From Vreelandella neptunia (GTDB taxonomy: Bacteria > Pseudomonadota > Gammaproteobacteria > Pseudomonadales > Halomonadaceae): DNA of 64,000 nucleotides. Of this stretch, positions 54,621 to 63,796 are shown piece after piece. The notes beneath the pieces are model-generated. The model was not told where the DNA came from. It saw nothing but the letters and a program-made list of their open reading frames with translations, and did not search any database. Where the stretch lies: contig NZ_JAKVTW010000014.1 of the NCBI RefSeq assembly GCF_022489065.1, positions 1 through 64,000 of the forward strand. Reading direction: 5' to 3'. Every line of letters starts with the position of its first letter. The first letter of the stretch is position 1. The translations under genes and the position numbers were made by a program.

Positions 54621-54650
54621 AACCCATTTCCAGCACGCTGGAAATGGGTT
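54621..54650. terminator. Hairpin between convergent genes
   Basis: A perfect 13-bp stem (AACCCATTTCCAG / CTGGAAATGGGTT) with a CACG loop lies between the GGDEF-EAL gene and nhaD, 12 bases past the first stop. It lacks a long T run on either side but is placed as a bidirectional terminator. Confidence 0.7.
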
Positions 54651-54677
54651 AAGCACGATTAACGCCAAATGCCTGCT

Positions 54678-56156
54678 TCAGCTAAACAGCGCAAAGCTAT
54701 CAGCGTTGAGCCACATGTGGACCAAGATACTGGCGATATAACCGAGCAAAATGACCGGTGACCAGCGCAAGTGGCCCATAAACGTATAGGAACCTCTTGC
54801 CTGACCCATGACGGCGACACCCGCCGCTGACCCGATCGAGAGCAAGCTGCCCCCCACGCCCGCGGTTAAGGTAATGAGTAGCCATTGACCATGAGACATA
54901 TCGGGCTCCATGGTGAGTACCGCAAACATCACGGGAATGTTATCGACTACCGCGGAAACAACGCCGAGGGTAATATTCGCTGCGGTAGCATTCCAGCCGG
55001 TATAAAGTGCCTCTGAGAGCAGGCCCAAATAGCCCATAAAGCCCAGACCGCCAACGCACATTACTACCCCATAGAAGAACAGCAGCGTATCCCACTCAGC
55101 GCGTGCCACGCGGTTGAAAACATCAAACGGCACTACGCTACCCAACTGCTCAAGCTTCTTATTGTCGCCACGGCGGCTATAGCGCTCGCGCTTACGCTCC
55201 AGCGACCGGGGTAAGCTGCGGCGAAGGTAGTAGCCGAAGAACTGTAAATAGCCCAGGCCTGTCATCATACCCAGCACAGGCGGCAGGTGGAGCACCACAT
55301 GGCACAGCACGGCGGTAACAATGGTCAATAAAAACAGCCCCACAATGCGCCGGGCGCCACGTTTCATCCAGACATCTTCATAAACGCTAGCGGGTTTCTC
55401 GTCCTTAATGAACAGGCTCATGATGGACGCCGGAATCAGGAAGTTGACCAGTGACGGGAAGAACAGGATAAAGAACTCCTGAAACTCAACCATGCCTGCT
55501 TGCCACACCATCAGCGTGGTGATATCGCCAAAGGGGCTAAATGCCCCCCCTGCGTTGGCGGCAACGACGATATTGATACAAGCGACGTTAATAAACCGCT
55601 GATCGCCCTCTGCCACTTTAGTCACCACTGCGCACATCAGTAGCGCAGTGGTGAGGTTGTCAGCAATGGGTGAAAGAACAAAGGCGAGACCGCCGGTGAG
55701 CCAGAACAGGGTTCGGTAATTAAAGCCCTTGCGAAGCATCCAGGAGCGCAGAGCATCAAAGACCCGGCGCTCCTCCATCGCGTTGATGTAGGTCATGGCC
55801 ACCAGCAAGAACAGCATCAGCTCGGTGAACTCCAAAAGCGTCACGCGGAAAGCATACTCCGAGGCTTCCGACATACCGTTTTGAACATACACCCAGCCGA
55901 TGAGGCTCCAGATGATACCGGCTGCCACTAAGACCGGTTTAGACTTGCGCATATGGATCTTTTCTTCTGCCATCACTAATGCGTATGCCAGAACGAAAAT
56001 AGCCACTGCAAAGAAACCAACGGTAGACGTTGTTAAATCTAATTCACCGGTGACGGCAAACGCGCTGGGACTTACGCCTAATAGTAAGGCCGCTAACAAA
56101 AAAAGCCAGCCACGATATAATCGTGGCTGGCAAGAGGGTTGGCACAACGTAGGCAT
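54678..56156 (-). CDS. nhaD: Na+/H+ antiporter, NhaD family
   Basis: A 492-residue polytopic membrane protein. A signal-peptide-like first segment (about 17-35, GWLFLLAALLLGVSPSAFA) is followed by about 12 spans. NhaD landmarks are LLEFTELMLFLLVAMTYINAMEERRVF, LSPIADNLTTALLM, NIVVAANAGGAFSPFGDITTLMVWQ and the late VVDNIPVMFAVLTM. It exchanges Na+ or Li+ for H+, needed at high salinity or pH. AGGA lies 10 bases before ATG 56156. Codons 9-20 contain a complete terminator-like hairpin with a T run (see next entry), which is unusual inside a reading frame. Confidence 0.92.
   Translation of the reverse strand: MPTLCQPSCQPRLYRGWLFLLAALLLGVSPSAFAVTGELDLTTSTVGFFAVAIFVLAYALVMAEEKIHMRKSKPVLVAAGIIWSLIGWVYVQNGMSEASEYAFRVTLLEFTELMLFLLVAMTYINAMEERRVFDALRSWMLRKGFNYRTLFWLTGGLAFVLSPIADNLTTALLMCAVVTKVAEGDQRFINVACINIVVAANAGGAFSPFGDITTLMVWQAGMVEFQEFFILFFPSLVNFLIPASIMSLFIKDEKPASVYEDVWMKRGARRIVGLFLLTIVTAVLCHVVLHLPPVLGMMTGLGYLQFFGYYLRRSLPRSLERKRERYSRRGDNKKLEQLGSVVPFDVFNRVARAEWDTLLFFYGVVMCVGGLGFMGYLGLLSEALYTGWNATAANITLGVVSAVVDNIPVMFAVLTMEPDMSHGQWLLITLTAGVGGSLLSIGSAAGVAVMGQARGSYTFMGHLRWSPVILLGYIASILVHMWLNADSFALFS
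56098..56131 (-). terminator. Intrinsic-terminator-like hairpin inside the nhaD coding region
   Basis: On the minus strand a perfect 12-bp stem (GCCAGCCACGAT / ATCGTGGCTGGC) with a 3-nt loop is followed immediately by seven T residues. It covers codons 9-20 of nhaD, at the beginning of the signal-peptide-like span. In shape it is a full intrinsic terminator; in this place it could be a translation-coupled attenuator. Structure is seen; the role is inferred. Confidence 0.65.
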
Positions 56157-56637
56157 GTGACGTCTTTCCTCATGGTTAAGTTGTCAGGAGTGGTGTAAAA
56201 GCGTCGCCAGTTTAGCAGCCTATATTGCATCGCAATACTTTATAAAAACGAACGAAAGTAGTTCTTCTTAGGGCAATAGCATCTTTTTTTAGGAAATTAA
56301 TCTTTTAGGTAATGGTAACTTTAACAACATTAGTTTCGCCTAAGTGCTGGTTAAAACGCGGCGATTATACTATTGCCGAATAGTATTATTAATTAATATC
56401 CATTTTTTTATAATATCTTTTACTAATGGACGATTTTATCGTCAGTACCCCAAACCCTGGTGGGGGGGCAGCCTAAGCAGCACGGCAGGACAGCGTGTGG
56501 CAGGACAGACAGCCCGTAGCGAGACTGCCCGTTTAGGCACAGCCATGATATGTTGACGCCCGCCACTCTCACCGCTTGAAAACATAAAAACGAGGCCCGT
56601 TAAAAAACGGCCGCCGAATACGCTAAGGAAAATTAAT
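56157..56637. other. Long AT-rich divergent region between nhaD and the TAXI/TRAP genes
   Basis: 481 bases without a credible gene. Bases 56220-56440 are strongly AT-rich compared with the neighbours. From 56455 the base content returns to GC-rich with a G run, a 10-nt direct repeat GGCAGGACAG at 56484 and 56499, and a weak hairpin near 56600-56620. It should hold both divergent promoters; I could not place them with confidence. Confidence 0.6.
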
Positions 56638-57615
56638 ATGCGCAGTTCATTTCGCTCCCTTCGCCGCACGCTTGGCGTGTCGGCTGCCACGCTAGCGCTG
56701 GCAACGACCGCTTTCTCCGCCCACGCTGAAACGCGGGTGACCTATAAATCGGCTTCTGCAGGCACCGCCTATTATCAAATGGGCGTCGAGCTTTCAGAAG
56801 CCATACGCCAGGGCACCGATGACGCGATTATTCTGACCCTTGAAGAGAGTCAGGGCTCGGTACAGAACGTGATGGAAGTCATGGCTCGCCAAGGGAACTA
56901 CGTGTTTACCACACCACCTGCGCTAGTCGATCAGGCCATGGCTGGCGAAGGCGCCTTTGCTGAGCGTCAGAATCCTCGTTTTCAAGAGATTCGTGGCTTG
57001 TTCCCCATTCCCTCTATCACCATGCACTTTGTGTTGGCGGGGGATGAAGGCGTGACCGATATTTCTGCGCTGGAAGATAAGCACTTATTGATTGGCCGCG
57101 GTACCTTTGGCGCCCGCGAAGCAGCGCGTTATCTGGAGCTGTTTGGCTTGGAAGAGAGTGTTCGCATTGCCGATGCCGCCATTGGTAGCGGCCCTGATGC
57201 ACTGAAAAACGGTCAGATCGATGGCTTTGTGACGGCCAGCTCTTTCCCTTCGCCCAATGTGATTGAGACTGCCGCGAGCATGCCGATCTCTTTGGTCAGC
57301 CTGACCGATGAGCAAATAGAGCAAACCGGCGCGCCACGGCAAACCATACCTGGCGGCACCTACCCCGGCGTTGATAAAGATGTCGAAACCACCTCGCTGC
57401 CGGTAATTGCCTACACCACCACGTATATGGACGATGACACCGCCTACATGCTGACCAAAACGTTCTGGGAGCGTCGCGATGCCATGGCAGCAGAGGCTGC
57501 TTGGTGGAGCAGCATTACTCCCGAGATGTTGGAAAACATGACGGGAACGCTCCATCCTGGGGCGCTGCGCTACTACGAAGAAGCGGGTATCGAGGTGCCT
57601 GACACACTGCGCTAA
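56638..57615 (+). CDS. TAXI-family TRAP transporter substrate-binding protein
   Basis: A 325-residue periplasmic protein with a Sec signal peptide (about 1-30, AFSAHA/ET). The TAXI pattern is clear: TYKSASAGTAYYQMGVELSEAI, SQGSVQNVMEVMARQGNYVF and DEGVTDISALEDKHLLIGRGTFGAREAARYL (landmarks only). It would bind a small organic anion such as glutamate or another carboxylate for the fused TRAP permease downstream. AAGGAAAATT precedes the ATG. Confidence 0.88.
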   Translation: MRSSFRSLRRTLGVSAATLALATTAFSAHAETRVTYKSASAGTAYYQMGVELSEAIRQGTDDAIILTLEESQGSVQNVMEVMARQGNYVFTTPPALVDQAMAGEGAFAERQNPRFQEIRGLFPIPSITMHFVLAGDEGVTDISALEDKHLLIGRGTFGAREAARYLELFGLEESVRIADAAIGSGPDALKNGQIDGFVTASSFPSPNVIETAASMPISLVSLTDEQIEQTGAPRQTIPGGTYPGVDKDVETTSLPVIAYTTTYMDDDTAYMLTKTFWERRDAMAAEAAWWSSITPEMLENMTGTLHPGALRYYEEAGIEVPDTLR

Positions 57616-57706
57616 TTCATCTTTTTCGCTTCACTCTTGCCACTGCCCCGGCGCTTGCGCTGTGGCAGTGCTGTATTGATGCAGTATCGAAAATAGGCAA
57701 TTTGGC

Positions 57707-59506
57707 ATGCGTGTTTTTTCCTCGTCGCAAGCGACGGCCTCTTCGGATGAAGGCTCAATAGCGCCGGGCTGGGTGGCGCTAGGCGCGGTCAGTGTGGTGT
57801 TTCACCTTGGCTTGATTTTTTACGGCTTAACACCGGCGCTTGTTAGCCGACCGCTGCACATGGCGCTATTGCTGCCATGGGTGCTGATCTACATGGCCAA
57901 CACGCCAGCGCAGCGTATCAGCGGATGGGTGCTGACGGCGTTGGGTGTTGCAGCATGTGGCTATATTGCGGTGAACGAGGCAGCGCTAGCCAACCAGTAC
58001 GGCTTTATCGATACCCACCTACAGATGGCGATTGGGCTGTTCCTCATTGCCCTGGCACTTGAAGCGGCACGCCGGGCGATTGGCTGGCCACTGCCGCTGG
58101 TGGCCCTGCTAGCGTTGATATATGGCGCCTTTGGCCAATACATTCCTGGCGCTTTTGGCCACCCCGGGCTGCCGTTGCCCAGTATGGTGGGAACGTTGAC
58201 GATTGCCGAAGGCGGCCTGTGGGGCTCGCTAACGGGGGTAAGCGTTAGCGTGGTGGCCATTTTTGTGATTTTTGGCGCAGTGCTGAATGCCGGTGAGGCG
58301 GGCCAGGGGTTTATGAACTTGGCTAGTGCCGTGGCCGGTCGACTGACGGGCGGGGCGGCCAAGGTGGCCGTCATCTCTTCAGCGTTAATGGGCTCTATTT
58401 CTGGCTCAGCCTCGGCCAACGTGGCATCGACGGGGGCCATTACCATTCCGTCGATGGTGCGTCTGCGTTACCCCCGCTCGCTAGCGGGAGCGGTTGAGGC
58501 GGTGGCTTCTTCCGGTGGGCAAATCATGCCGCCGTTAATGGGCGCGGGTGCGTTTGTCATGGTGGAACTGACAGGAACGCCCTACACGCAAATTATGGCC
58601 GCCGCGATGCTGCCGGCCGTGCTCTATTTTTTAACCGTATGGGTAGGCATTAACGCCTATGCAACTCGGCATGATTTACAGCCCGTGGCTGAAAGCGAAC
58701 GGCCCAGCGCAAAAGAGGTGTTGATTACCTCGCTATTTTTCGCCATTCCTTTCGTGCTGCTGTTAGAGCGTATTTTCAACGGTGGCTTTACGCCCCAGTA
58801 CGCCGCTAGCATCGCCATTTTTGCAGGCATGGCGCTGCTGTTTTTTGATGTCACACTGCGCTTTTCGCTACCGGGTTTTGCTCAGCGTTTAGCCGCTGCT
58901 GCGATGACAGCAGGGCGTCAGATTGCGGTCATTGGTGCCATTATTCTGTGTGCCTCGTTGGTGGTTGGCGTACTGTCGTTGACGGGGTTGGGGGTTAAGA
59001 TTACCTCCGCTATTCTTTCGCTCTCCAATGACATGCTGTGGCCAGCGCTGCTGCTAACGGCGCTCGCCTGTTTGATTCTAGGCATGGAAGTGCCGACCAC
59101 GGCGGCCTATGTGATCTGTGTTTCTGTTGCCGGACCTGCGCTAACCTCGTTGGGCTTAGAGCCGCTCTTGGCGCATCTATTCGTCTTTTGGTACGCGCTG
59201 CTGTCGACTATCACACCGCCGGTGTGTGGCGGTGTGTTTATTGCCGCTGGAATGGTGGGGGAGAATTGGCTAAAAGTCGCGCTCAAGGCCATGGCGTTAG
59301 GTATCGGTCTTTATATTATTCCCTTAGCCATGGTGGCCAACCCAGAGATGATCCGATTGGCTTTCAATCCTTCAGGCGCCTTGCTGGATGCGCTAAAGGT
59401 GGCGATTGGATTGTCGGCGATCTCGTACGGGGTTATTGCGCGTAAAGCCGTATGGCAGCGCGGTGGGCTAATCGCCGCGGGAATAATACTGATTTTCATG
59501 GTTTAG
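57707..59506 (+). CDS. TRAP transporter fused permease (DctQ-DctM type, TAXI-associated)
   Basis: A 599-residue membrane protein in which the small (Q) and large (M) TRAP subunits are fused, as usual with TAXI binding proteins. The large-subunit signature includes ALMGSISGSASANVASTGAITIPSM (near 225-250), SGGQIMPPLMGAGAFVM and LACLILGMEVPTTAAYVICV. About 16 or more spans are predicted. It is driven by an ion gradient, probably Na+ here. It lies 91 bases after the binding protein gene. Substrate unknown. Confidence 0.88.
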   Translation: MRVFSSSQATASSDEGSIAPGWVALGAVSVVFHLGLIFYGLTPALVSRPLHMALLLPWVLIYMANTPAQRISGWVLTALGVAACGYIAVNEAALANQYGFIDTHLQMAIGLFLIALALEAARRAIGWPLPLVALLALIYGAFGQYIPGAFGHPGLPLPSMVGTLTIAEGGLWGSLTGVSVSVVAIFVIFGAVLNAGEAGQGFMNLASAVAGRLTGGAAKVAVISSALMGSISGSASANVASTGAITIPSMVRLRYPRSLAGAVEAVASSGGQIMPPLMGAGAFVMVELTGTPYTQIMAAAMLPAVLYFLTVWVGINAYATRHDLQPVAESERPSAKEVLITSLFFAIPFVLLLERIFNGGFTPQYAASIAIFAGMALLFFDVTLRFSLPGFAQRLAAAAMTAGRQIAVIGAIILCASLVVGVLSLTGLGVKITSAILSLSNDMLWPALLLTALACLILGMEVPTTAAYVICVSVAGPALTSLGLEPLLAHLFVFWYALLSTITPPVCGGVFIAAGMVGENWLKVALKAMALGIGLYIIPLAMVANPEMIRLAFNPSGALLDALKVAIGLSAISYGVIARKAVWQRGGLIAAGIILIFMV

Positions 59507-59530
59507 CCTCGCGGGTTTAAACGGCATCGT

Positions 59531-60088
59531 TTAATGCTCGGCGTCTAGCCTTAATGGTGACGAAGCGGGCAGCGGGGTAGTGGCAAACATCACCCAGGTG
59601 TCCAGCGCAGGGCCCAGTGACTGCACCAAACGCAGCTGCTCGGGCGCCTGTTTCAGTATCTCTTCAGCGCATATGCCTGCCTCAAAGCGTCCCTCAAGTA
59701 GACCCTCAGCCACCGCGACGGTGGTGGGGGCATCAATAATCTCCGTATAGCTAGATAAATCAGTGTAATACCGTGTTGCTGGCTGCAGTGCCACCTGCTT
59801 GGGCTGGGTAATTTTACGCTGTGCGATTAACGCCAGCGGCTTGCTGCCGGCAATAAACGTATCCACAGGGTAGGCGCGGTGCATATAGCGGCCAACGCAA
59901 GCGCTATGCGCAAAGTGAGCCGTACACTGCAGCACATGGCTCACGTGGCCATCGAGCAGTGCATGGAAGGCGTTTTCAAACCGGGTGAAGAGCGTCACGC
60001 TGCCTTCGCCTGAGCCGCGCACTTTGAGATAGCGTTCAGCAATCAATTCATGGTTATTACCACTGGGTCCTAAGGTAGCGATCAGCAC
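59531..60088 (-). CDS. Prephenate-dehydratase-fold protein (BacA-like)
   Basis: A 185-residue protein resembling the prephenate dehydratase catalytic fold, in the branch annotated as bacilysin biosynthesis protein BacA (prephenate decarboxylase). It opens TLGPSGNNHELIAERYL, has FENAFHALLDGHVSHVLQC where the fold continues, and DAPTTVAVAEGLLEGRFEAGICAEE near residue 120-145. No ACT domain is present. No other bacilysin-type genes are near, so the reaction is uncertain. It is convergent with the TRAP permease. Confidence 0.62.
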   Translation of the reverse strand: MLIATLGPSGNNHELIAERYLKVRGSGEGSVTLFTRFENAFHALLDGHVSHVLQCTAHFAHSACVGRYMHRAYPVDTFIAGSKPLALIAQRKITQPKQVALQPATRYYTDLSSYTEIIDAPTTVAVAEGLLEGRFEAGICAEEILKQAPEQLRLVQSLGPALDTWVMFATTPLPASSPLRLDAEH

Positions 60089-60246
60089 TGGTGGCTCCCG
60101 ATGGATGGATGAGGGGGCGGAACGTTAAAAACGTTACTGACGTTGATAATGCGTCAAACTTTTCCAAGCCGCAAAATGTTGCTGGTGATACGCTCAGCTT
60201 AGTTAATTCGATCGCTATGGAATGCCAACACTAGAGGAGTGCGCTA

Positions 60247-62061
60247 ATGGGCCGCAGTTTTGTGGTCAACATGCTGCTAGGTGCAGCTATCCCTCTATGT
60301 ATGACGCTGGGGAGCGGAGTGGCACTTTATGTAGCGCTGCAAAGTAGTCTGAACGCCTCGACACAAATTTTGCGGGAGCAGGCAATGATTGCCGCCGCAA
60401 ACAATCTTAAATTGCGCTTTGTGGACGCTGAAACCGGTCAGCGCGGGTATGTTATTACCGGCAGTGAAGAGTTTTTATTGCCATACGAACAGTCTCGCTC
60501 TTCCTTTGTGCTGTTGCACGACCGTGTATTGAGCATGATTGAGGATCAGCCCGCTCAACGTGAGCGTTTGTCGGAAGCGCGTCAACTGTTTGAGCGCTGG
60601 CAAGCAGAAGCTGCAACGGTATCTATTGAGCGCCGTAGAGCGGGGCTAGCCACGCCCGATATGGATAACTTTGAGCGCGGTAAACAGCTGGTGGATAGTT
60701 TTCGCCTGCTGATGGATGAATTTACCGAAGCGGCCAACCTGCGCTTGCAAGAAGAGCAGCAAGCGAGCATTGCTCTCGGTCACCGTGCCAATTTAATTGC
60801 CATTGCGGGGTTTGGTAGTGCCTTACTTGCCGCGTTGGTGCTGTGGCTGCTATTAGCGAACCGTACATCGCTAACGGTAAATGGCATTACTCAAGCCGCA
60901 AAGCGGATGACAGAAGGCGATTGGCGCACGCGTGCTCCCGAACTGGGGAGCGACGAGTTGGCAGCAATGGCCCGGGCCTTCAATCTAATGGCAGAACGTT
61001 TAGAGACAATGGTGGGCGCCGAAAAAGAGGCACGTCAATCGCTTGCCAAGCACGTTGATGACATGGTCGCGAGTCGTACCAAAGAGATGCTGGCGATGAA
61101 CCATCTGGTCGAAATGCTGCAGTCTTGCCATCTTCGTGATGAAGCTATTCAGGTTCTGCGCTCAGTGCTTCCCAGCGTATTTACTAATGCCTCGGGGGCG
61201 CTGCTTTTACGTGATGAAGAGGGCGAGCGCTACACTATTAGAGTCGCGTGGGGCGAGCAGGCGGGCCAGGTCGAGATAGCGGTAGCCGAGGTTGACTGTT
61301 GGTCGTTGCGCCGTGGTAAACCTTATGAAGTCAGCTCCCAGGTTGGCTCGGGCGTAGTGTGTGGTCATATTAAACCCCAAGCAGGCAATCACTACTGCAC
61401 GCCGCTGACGGCACATGGGAATACGCTTGGCGTATTGCATACATCGCTTCCCGATAATCGTCATACAGAGTGGGAAAGCTGTAAACAGCTGACACAAGCG
61501 GTTGCAGAGCAGGTATCGCTAAGCTTGGCCAATATCCAACTACGCGAACGCTTGCAGCAGCAGTCAGTGCGCGATCCGTTAACAGGGCTTTATAACCGCC
61601 GCTATCTTGAAGAGAGTATTCAGCGCGAATTGACGCGTGCCAAACGGGAAAGCAGCACGCTATCTGTCATCATGCTCGACCTGGATCATTTCAAACGCAT
61701 AAACGATGACTACGGGCACTCTGCGGGGGATAAAGTATTGGTGGTCGTTAGCGAGCTATTGAGGAATGCACTGCGCGGAGAAGACTTAGTCTGTCGCTTT
61801 GGGGGTGAAGAGTTTACTTTGATCATGCCCGGCGCCACATTAGAGGTCGCTGCTCAGCGAGCTGAACAGCTACGTTGCGCTATTGAAAGGTTAACGGTTG
61901 ATCTTGGCGATGACACCGCGCTCACGGTCACAAGCTCCCTGGGCATCGCCGCCTATCCTGATCATGGCGACGATGCACAGGCACTGCTGGATCTAGCCGA
62001 TGACGCACTCTACAAGGCAAAGCACGCAGGGCGTAATCAAGTGGCCATTGCTATGTTGTAG
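60247..62061 (+). CDS. Membrane diguanylate cyclase, CHASE3-HAMP-GAF-GGDEF
   Basis: A 604-residue protein. Span 1 (about 8-30) and span 2 (about 180-203) enclose a CHASE3 sensor with RFVDAETGQRGYVITGSEEFL. HAMP (about 205-255) and a coiled-coil follow, then a GAF-like domain (about 290-430). The GGDEF domain (from about 440) has DPLTGLYNRRYLEESI, MLDLDHFKRINDDYGHSAGD and an intact RFGGEEFTL, with the RGED inhibitory site five residues upstream. It should be an active, product-inhibited cyclase. GAGGAG lies before the ATG. It converges with yrbG, 5 bases apart. Confidence 0.9.
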   Translation: MGRSFVVNMLLGAAIPLCMTLGSGVALYVALQSSLNASTQILREQAMIAAANNLKLRFVDAETGQRGYVITGSEEFLLPYEQSRSSFVLLHDRVLSMIEDQPAQRERLSEARQLFERWQAEAATVSIERRRAGLATPDMDNFERGKQLVDSFRLLMDEFTEAANLRLQEEQQASIALGHRANLIAIAGFGSALLAALVLWLLLANRTSLTVNGITQAAKRMTEGDWRTRAPELGSDELAAMARAFNLMAERLETMVGAEKEARQSLAKHVDDMVASRTKEMLAMNHLVEMLQSCHLRDEAIQVLRSVLPSVFTNASGALLLRDEEGERYTIRVAWGEQAGQVEIAVAEVDCWSLRRGKPYEVSSQVGSGVVCGHIKPQAGNHYCTPLTAHGNTLGVLHTSLPDNRHTEWESCKQLTQAVAEQVSLSLANIQLRERLQQQSVRDPLTGLYNRRYLEESIQRELTRAKRESSTLSVIMLDLDHFKRINDDYGHSAGDKVLVVVSELLRNALRGEDLVCRFGGEEFTLIMPGATLEVAAQRAEQLRCAIERLTVDLGDDTALTVTSSLGIAAYPDHGDDAQALLDLADDALYKAKHAGRNQVAIAML

Positions 62062-62066
62062 GTCGT

Positions 62067-63023
62067 TTAGAAAACGCTGAAGCTCAACACTATATACGCG
62101 GCATAACCTGCCAGTAATGCGGCACCTTCCCAGCGGGACAAACGCATGCCGGTATACAAAAACAGCACCAGTACGCCAGCGGCTCCCAGCATCACCCACT
62201 GGTCAAACATGGCCACTCGGGGCGCAAGAGGCAGCGGCTGTAGAAAGGCGGAGATACCCAGGATGCCTAGCAGGTTAAAGATGTTGCTACCCAGTATATT
62301 GCCTACCGCGACATCGGCATGACGCCGCAGCGCCGCAATCACTGAGACGGCCATTTCAGGCAGTGATGTGCCCACCGCGACAATGGTCAGGCCAATGACC
62401 GCTTCGGAAATGCCCATCGCCTGGGCTAGCCCAATGGCGCCATACAAGAGTAGCTGTGACCCGCCAATCAGCATGCCCAAGCCAATCACCAGCGCGATGG
62501 CGATCATCCAGCCGGTGGTGGGGAGTTTGGTCATCTCCTCAGCTTCTGAAGCGTGCATTTCTGCCGCAGGAATAGGCTGACGGCTTTCGCTTAAGTAGGC
62601 CCAAATAAGATAGCCCACGAGAGCCGCTATAAAGATGCCTGCATCAACACGACCAAGCGCCCCGCCGAAGGAGAGGCCAATAAACAGCAGGCTGGCAAGC
62701 ACCACTACCAATCCATCCCGCCGTAGCGCTAAGGGCTGAACCACCATAGGGCAAATAACGGCACACATGCCCAGAATCAATAAGATATTACCGATATTAC
62801 TGCCCACTATATTGCCAATAGCAATGTCTGGCTGTTGATTAATGGCGGCATCTATTGAAACGACCAACTCGGGTGCCGATGTACCGAAGCCAACGACCAC
62901 CAGCCCGGTTAGCAGCGGCGAAACACCCACTCTTCGTGCACCAGCGACAGCGCCACGAATAAGCGACTCCCCTCCAAGGGTGAGTAGTACGATACCCGCC
63001 AACAAACTCAGTCCATATAGCAT
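62067..63023 (-). CDS. Calcium/sodium antiporter, YrbG family
   Basis: A 318-residue membrane protein of the CaCA superfamily with two inverted repeats and about ten spans. The alpha repeats are VVGFGTSAPELVVSIDAAINQQPDIAIGNIVGSNIGN (landmark) in the first half and IVAVGTSLPEMAVSVIAAL with VGNILGSNIFNLLGILG in the second. It exchanges Ca2+ or another cation for Na+ or H+. A length of 318 fits YrbG. AGAGG precedes the start. Confidence 0.9.
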   Translation of the reverse strand: MLYGLSLLAGIVLLTLGGESLIRGAVAGARRVGVSPLLTGLVVVGFGTSAPELVVSIDAAINQQPDIAIGNIVGSNIGNILLILGMCAVICPMVVQPLALRRDGLVVVLASLLFIGLSFGGALGRVDAGIFIAALVGYLIWAYLSESRQPIPAAEMHASEAEEMTKLPTTGWMIAIALVIGLGMLIGGSQLLLYGAIGLAQAMGISEAVIGLTIVAVGTSLPEMAVSVIAALRRHADVAVGNILGSNIFNLLGILGISAFLQPLPLAPRVAMFDQWVMLGAAGVLVLFLYTGMRLSRWEGAALLAGYAAYIVLSFSVF

Positions 63024-63391
63024 GTTATAACCTCTTCCAGAGTACCCGCCAGGCCGCGATTGATGCGGGGTAATCCTGGTGGGTGAAGCGCGCTAGGCGG
63101 TCGAATTATTAGTGCCCAGCTCACTGGCAAGATTACTGCGATTCTTTGCAAGTTGCGCGGTTTTACAGCAGTAATAAGAGGCCAGCCGATAAATTAAAAT
63201 ACACAAAGACTTTGACCTGCTGCTGCCTACGTGGCAGGATGTCCGCAGTTAGTAAGTTAGCAAGCAAGCATGGTTCCAGAAACATTCGAATTCTTTCGGT
63301 AGTCTGTAATTGTATTCCTTGTTCTACTCACTATTTATCTGGGTAATACCAGGAATTTTACAATTCGCGATTAGCGAAAAGGATTTATATC
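63024..63391. other. Leader and promoter region of the cold-shock gene
   Basis: 368 bases without a gene. The first part is the divergent promoter area of yrbG. The last 90 bases form a structured leader: AATTGTATTCCT (63308) can pair with AGGAATTTTACAATT (63351) with a small bulge, and TTCGC-GATTA-GCGAA (63364-63378) sits just before the AAAAGGA Shine-Dalgarno. Long structured leaders are typical of cspA-type mRNAs. Confidence 0.55.
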
Positions 63392-63598
63392 ATGGCAACT
63401 GGCACAGTTAAGTGGTTCAACGATTCTAAAGGTTTTGGCTTCATCGCACCGTCTGACGGCAGCGACGACGTTTTTGCTCATTTTTCTGAAATTCAGTCTG
63501 ATGGCTTCAAAACTCTGCCTGAAGGCGCTAACGTCTCTTTTGACGTTACCCAAGGTCAGAAAGGCCTTCAAGCATCAAACATTAAGCTTCTTTCTTAA
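63392..63598 (+). CDS. Cold-shock protein, CspA family
   Basis: A 68-residue cold-shock domain protein. RNP1 KGFGFIAP and RNP2 VFAHFSEI are both present; it opens [16 protein letters not shown] and ends [12 protein letters not shown]. It binds single-stranded RNA and DNA and acts as an RNA chaperone. The mRNA leader is long and can fold around the ribosome binding site, suggesting temperature-dependent translation. The gene is monocistronic, followed by two hairpins. Confidence 0.95.
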   Translation: MATGTVKWFNDSKGFGFIAPSDGSDDVFAHFSEIQSDGFKTLPEGANVSFDVTQGQKGLQASNIKLLS

Positions 63599-63620
63599 TC
63601 CTAGTGATTAATTAAGTTCT

Positions 63621-63670
63621 CGAATCGCTTTAGATTCGATGATCGGGCTCCGCTTAGGCGGGGTCCGATG
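63621..63670 (+). terminator. Two hairpins after the cold-shock gene
   Basis: CGAATC-GCTTTA-GATTCG (63621-63638) is followed by a larger GATCGGGCTCCGC/GCGGGGTCCGAT stem with a few mismatches (63641-63668). A weak T-rich stretch follows. Together they are a plausible terminator for the cold-shock transcript. Confidence 0.6.
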
Positions 63671-63796
63671 CGTTTGTGCTTTTAAAAAACACCTATGTCA
63701 TCATTGATGCGCCTGCTGTAAGGCGCCGCTACCCCATCGGTTACCTCTCTTCCTAGCAATCCCCCTATATTCCCTTATTAATCAGCTTGATTAATT

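Noticed and set aside
56344-56556. A 70-residue reading frame in the nhaD-TAXI intergenic region
   Set aside because: It spans the AT-rich to GC-rich transition, has no Shine-Dalgarno and no recognisable protein character.
60121-60144. Three ACGTT motifs spaced 9 nt before the CHASE3 cyclase gene
   Set aside because: The motif is short and AT-rich flanks make it likely by chance; no matching regulator pattern was recognised.
63146-63346. A 66-residue reading frame before the cold-shock gene
   Set aside because: It lies in the leader and promoter area, with no ribosome site and no family resemblance.
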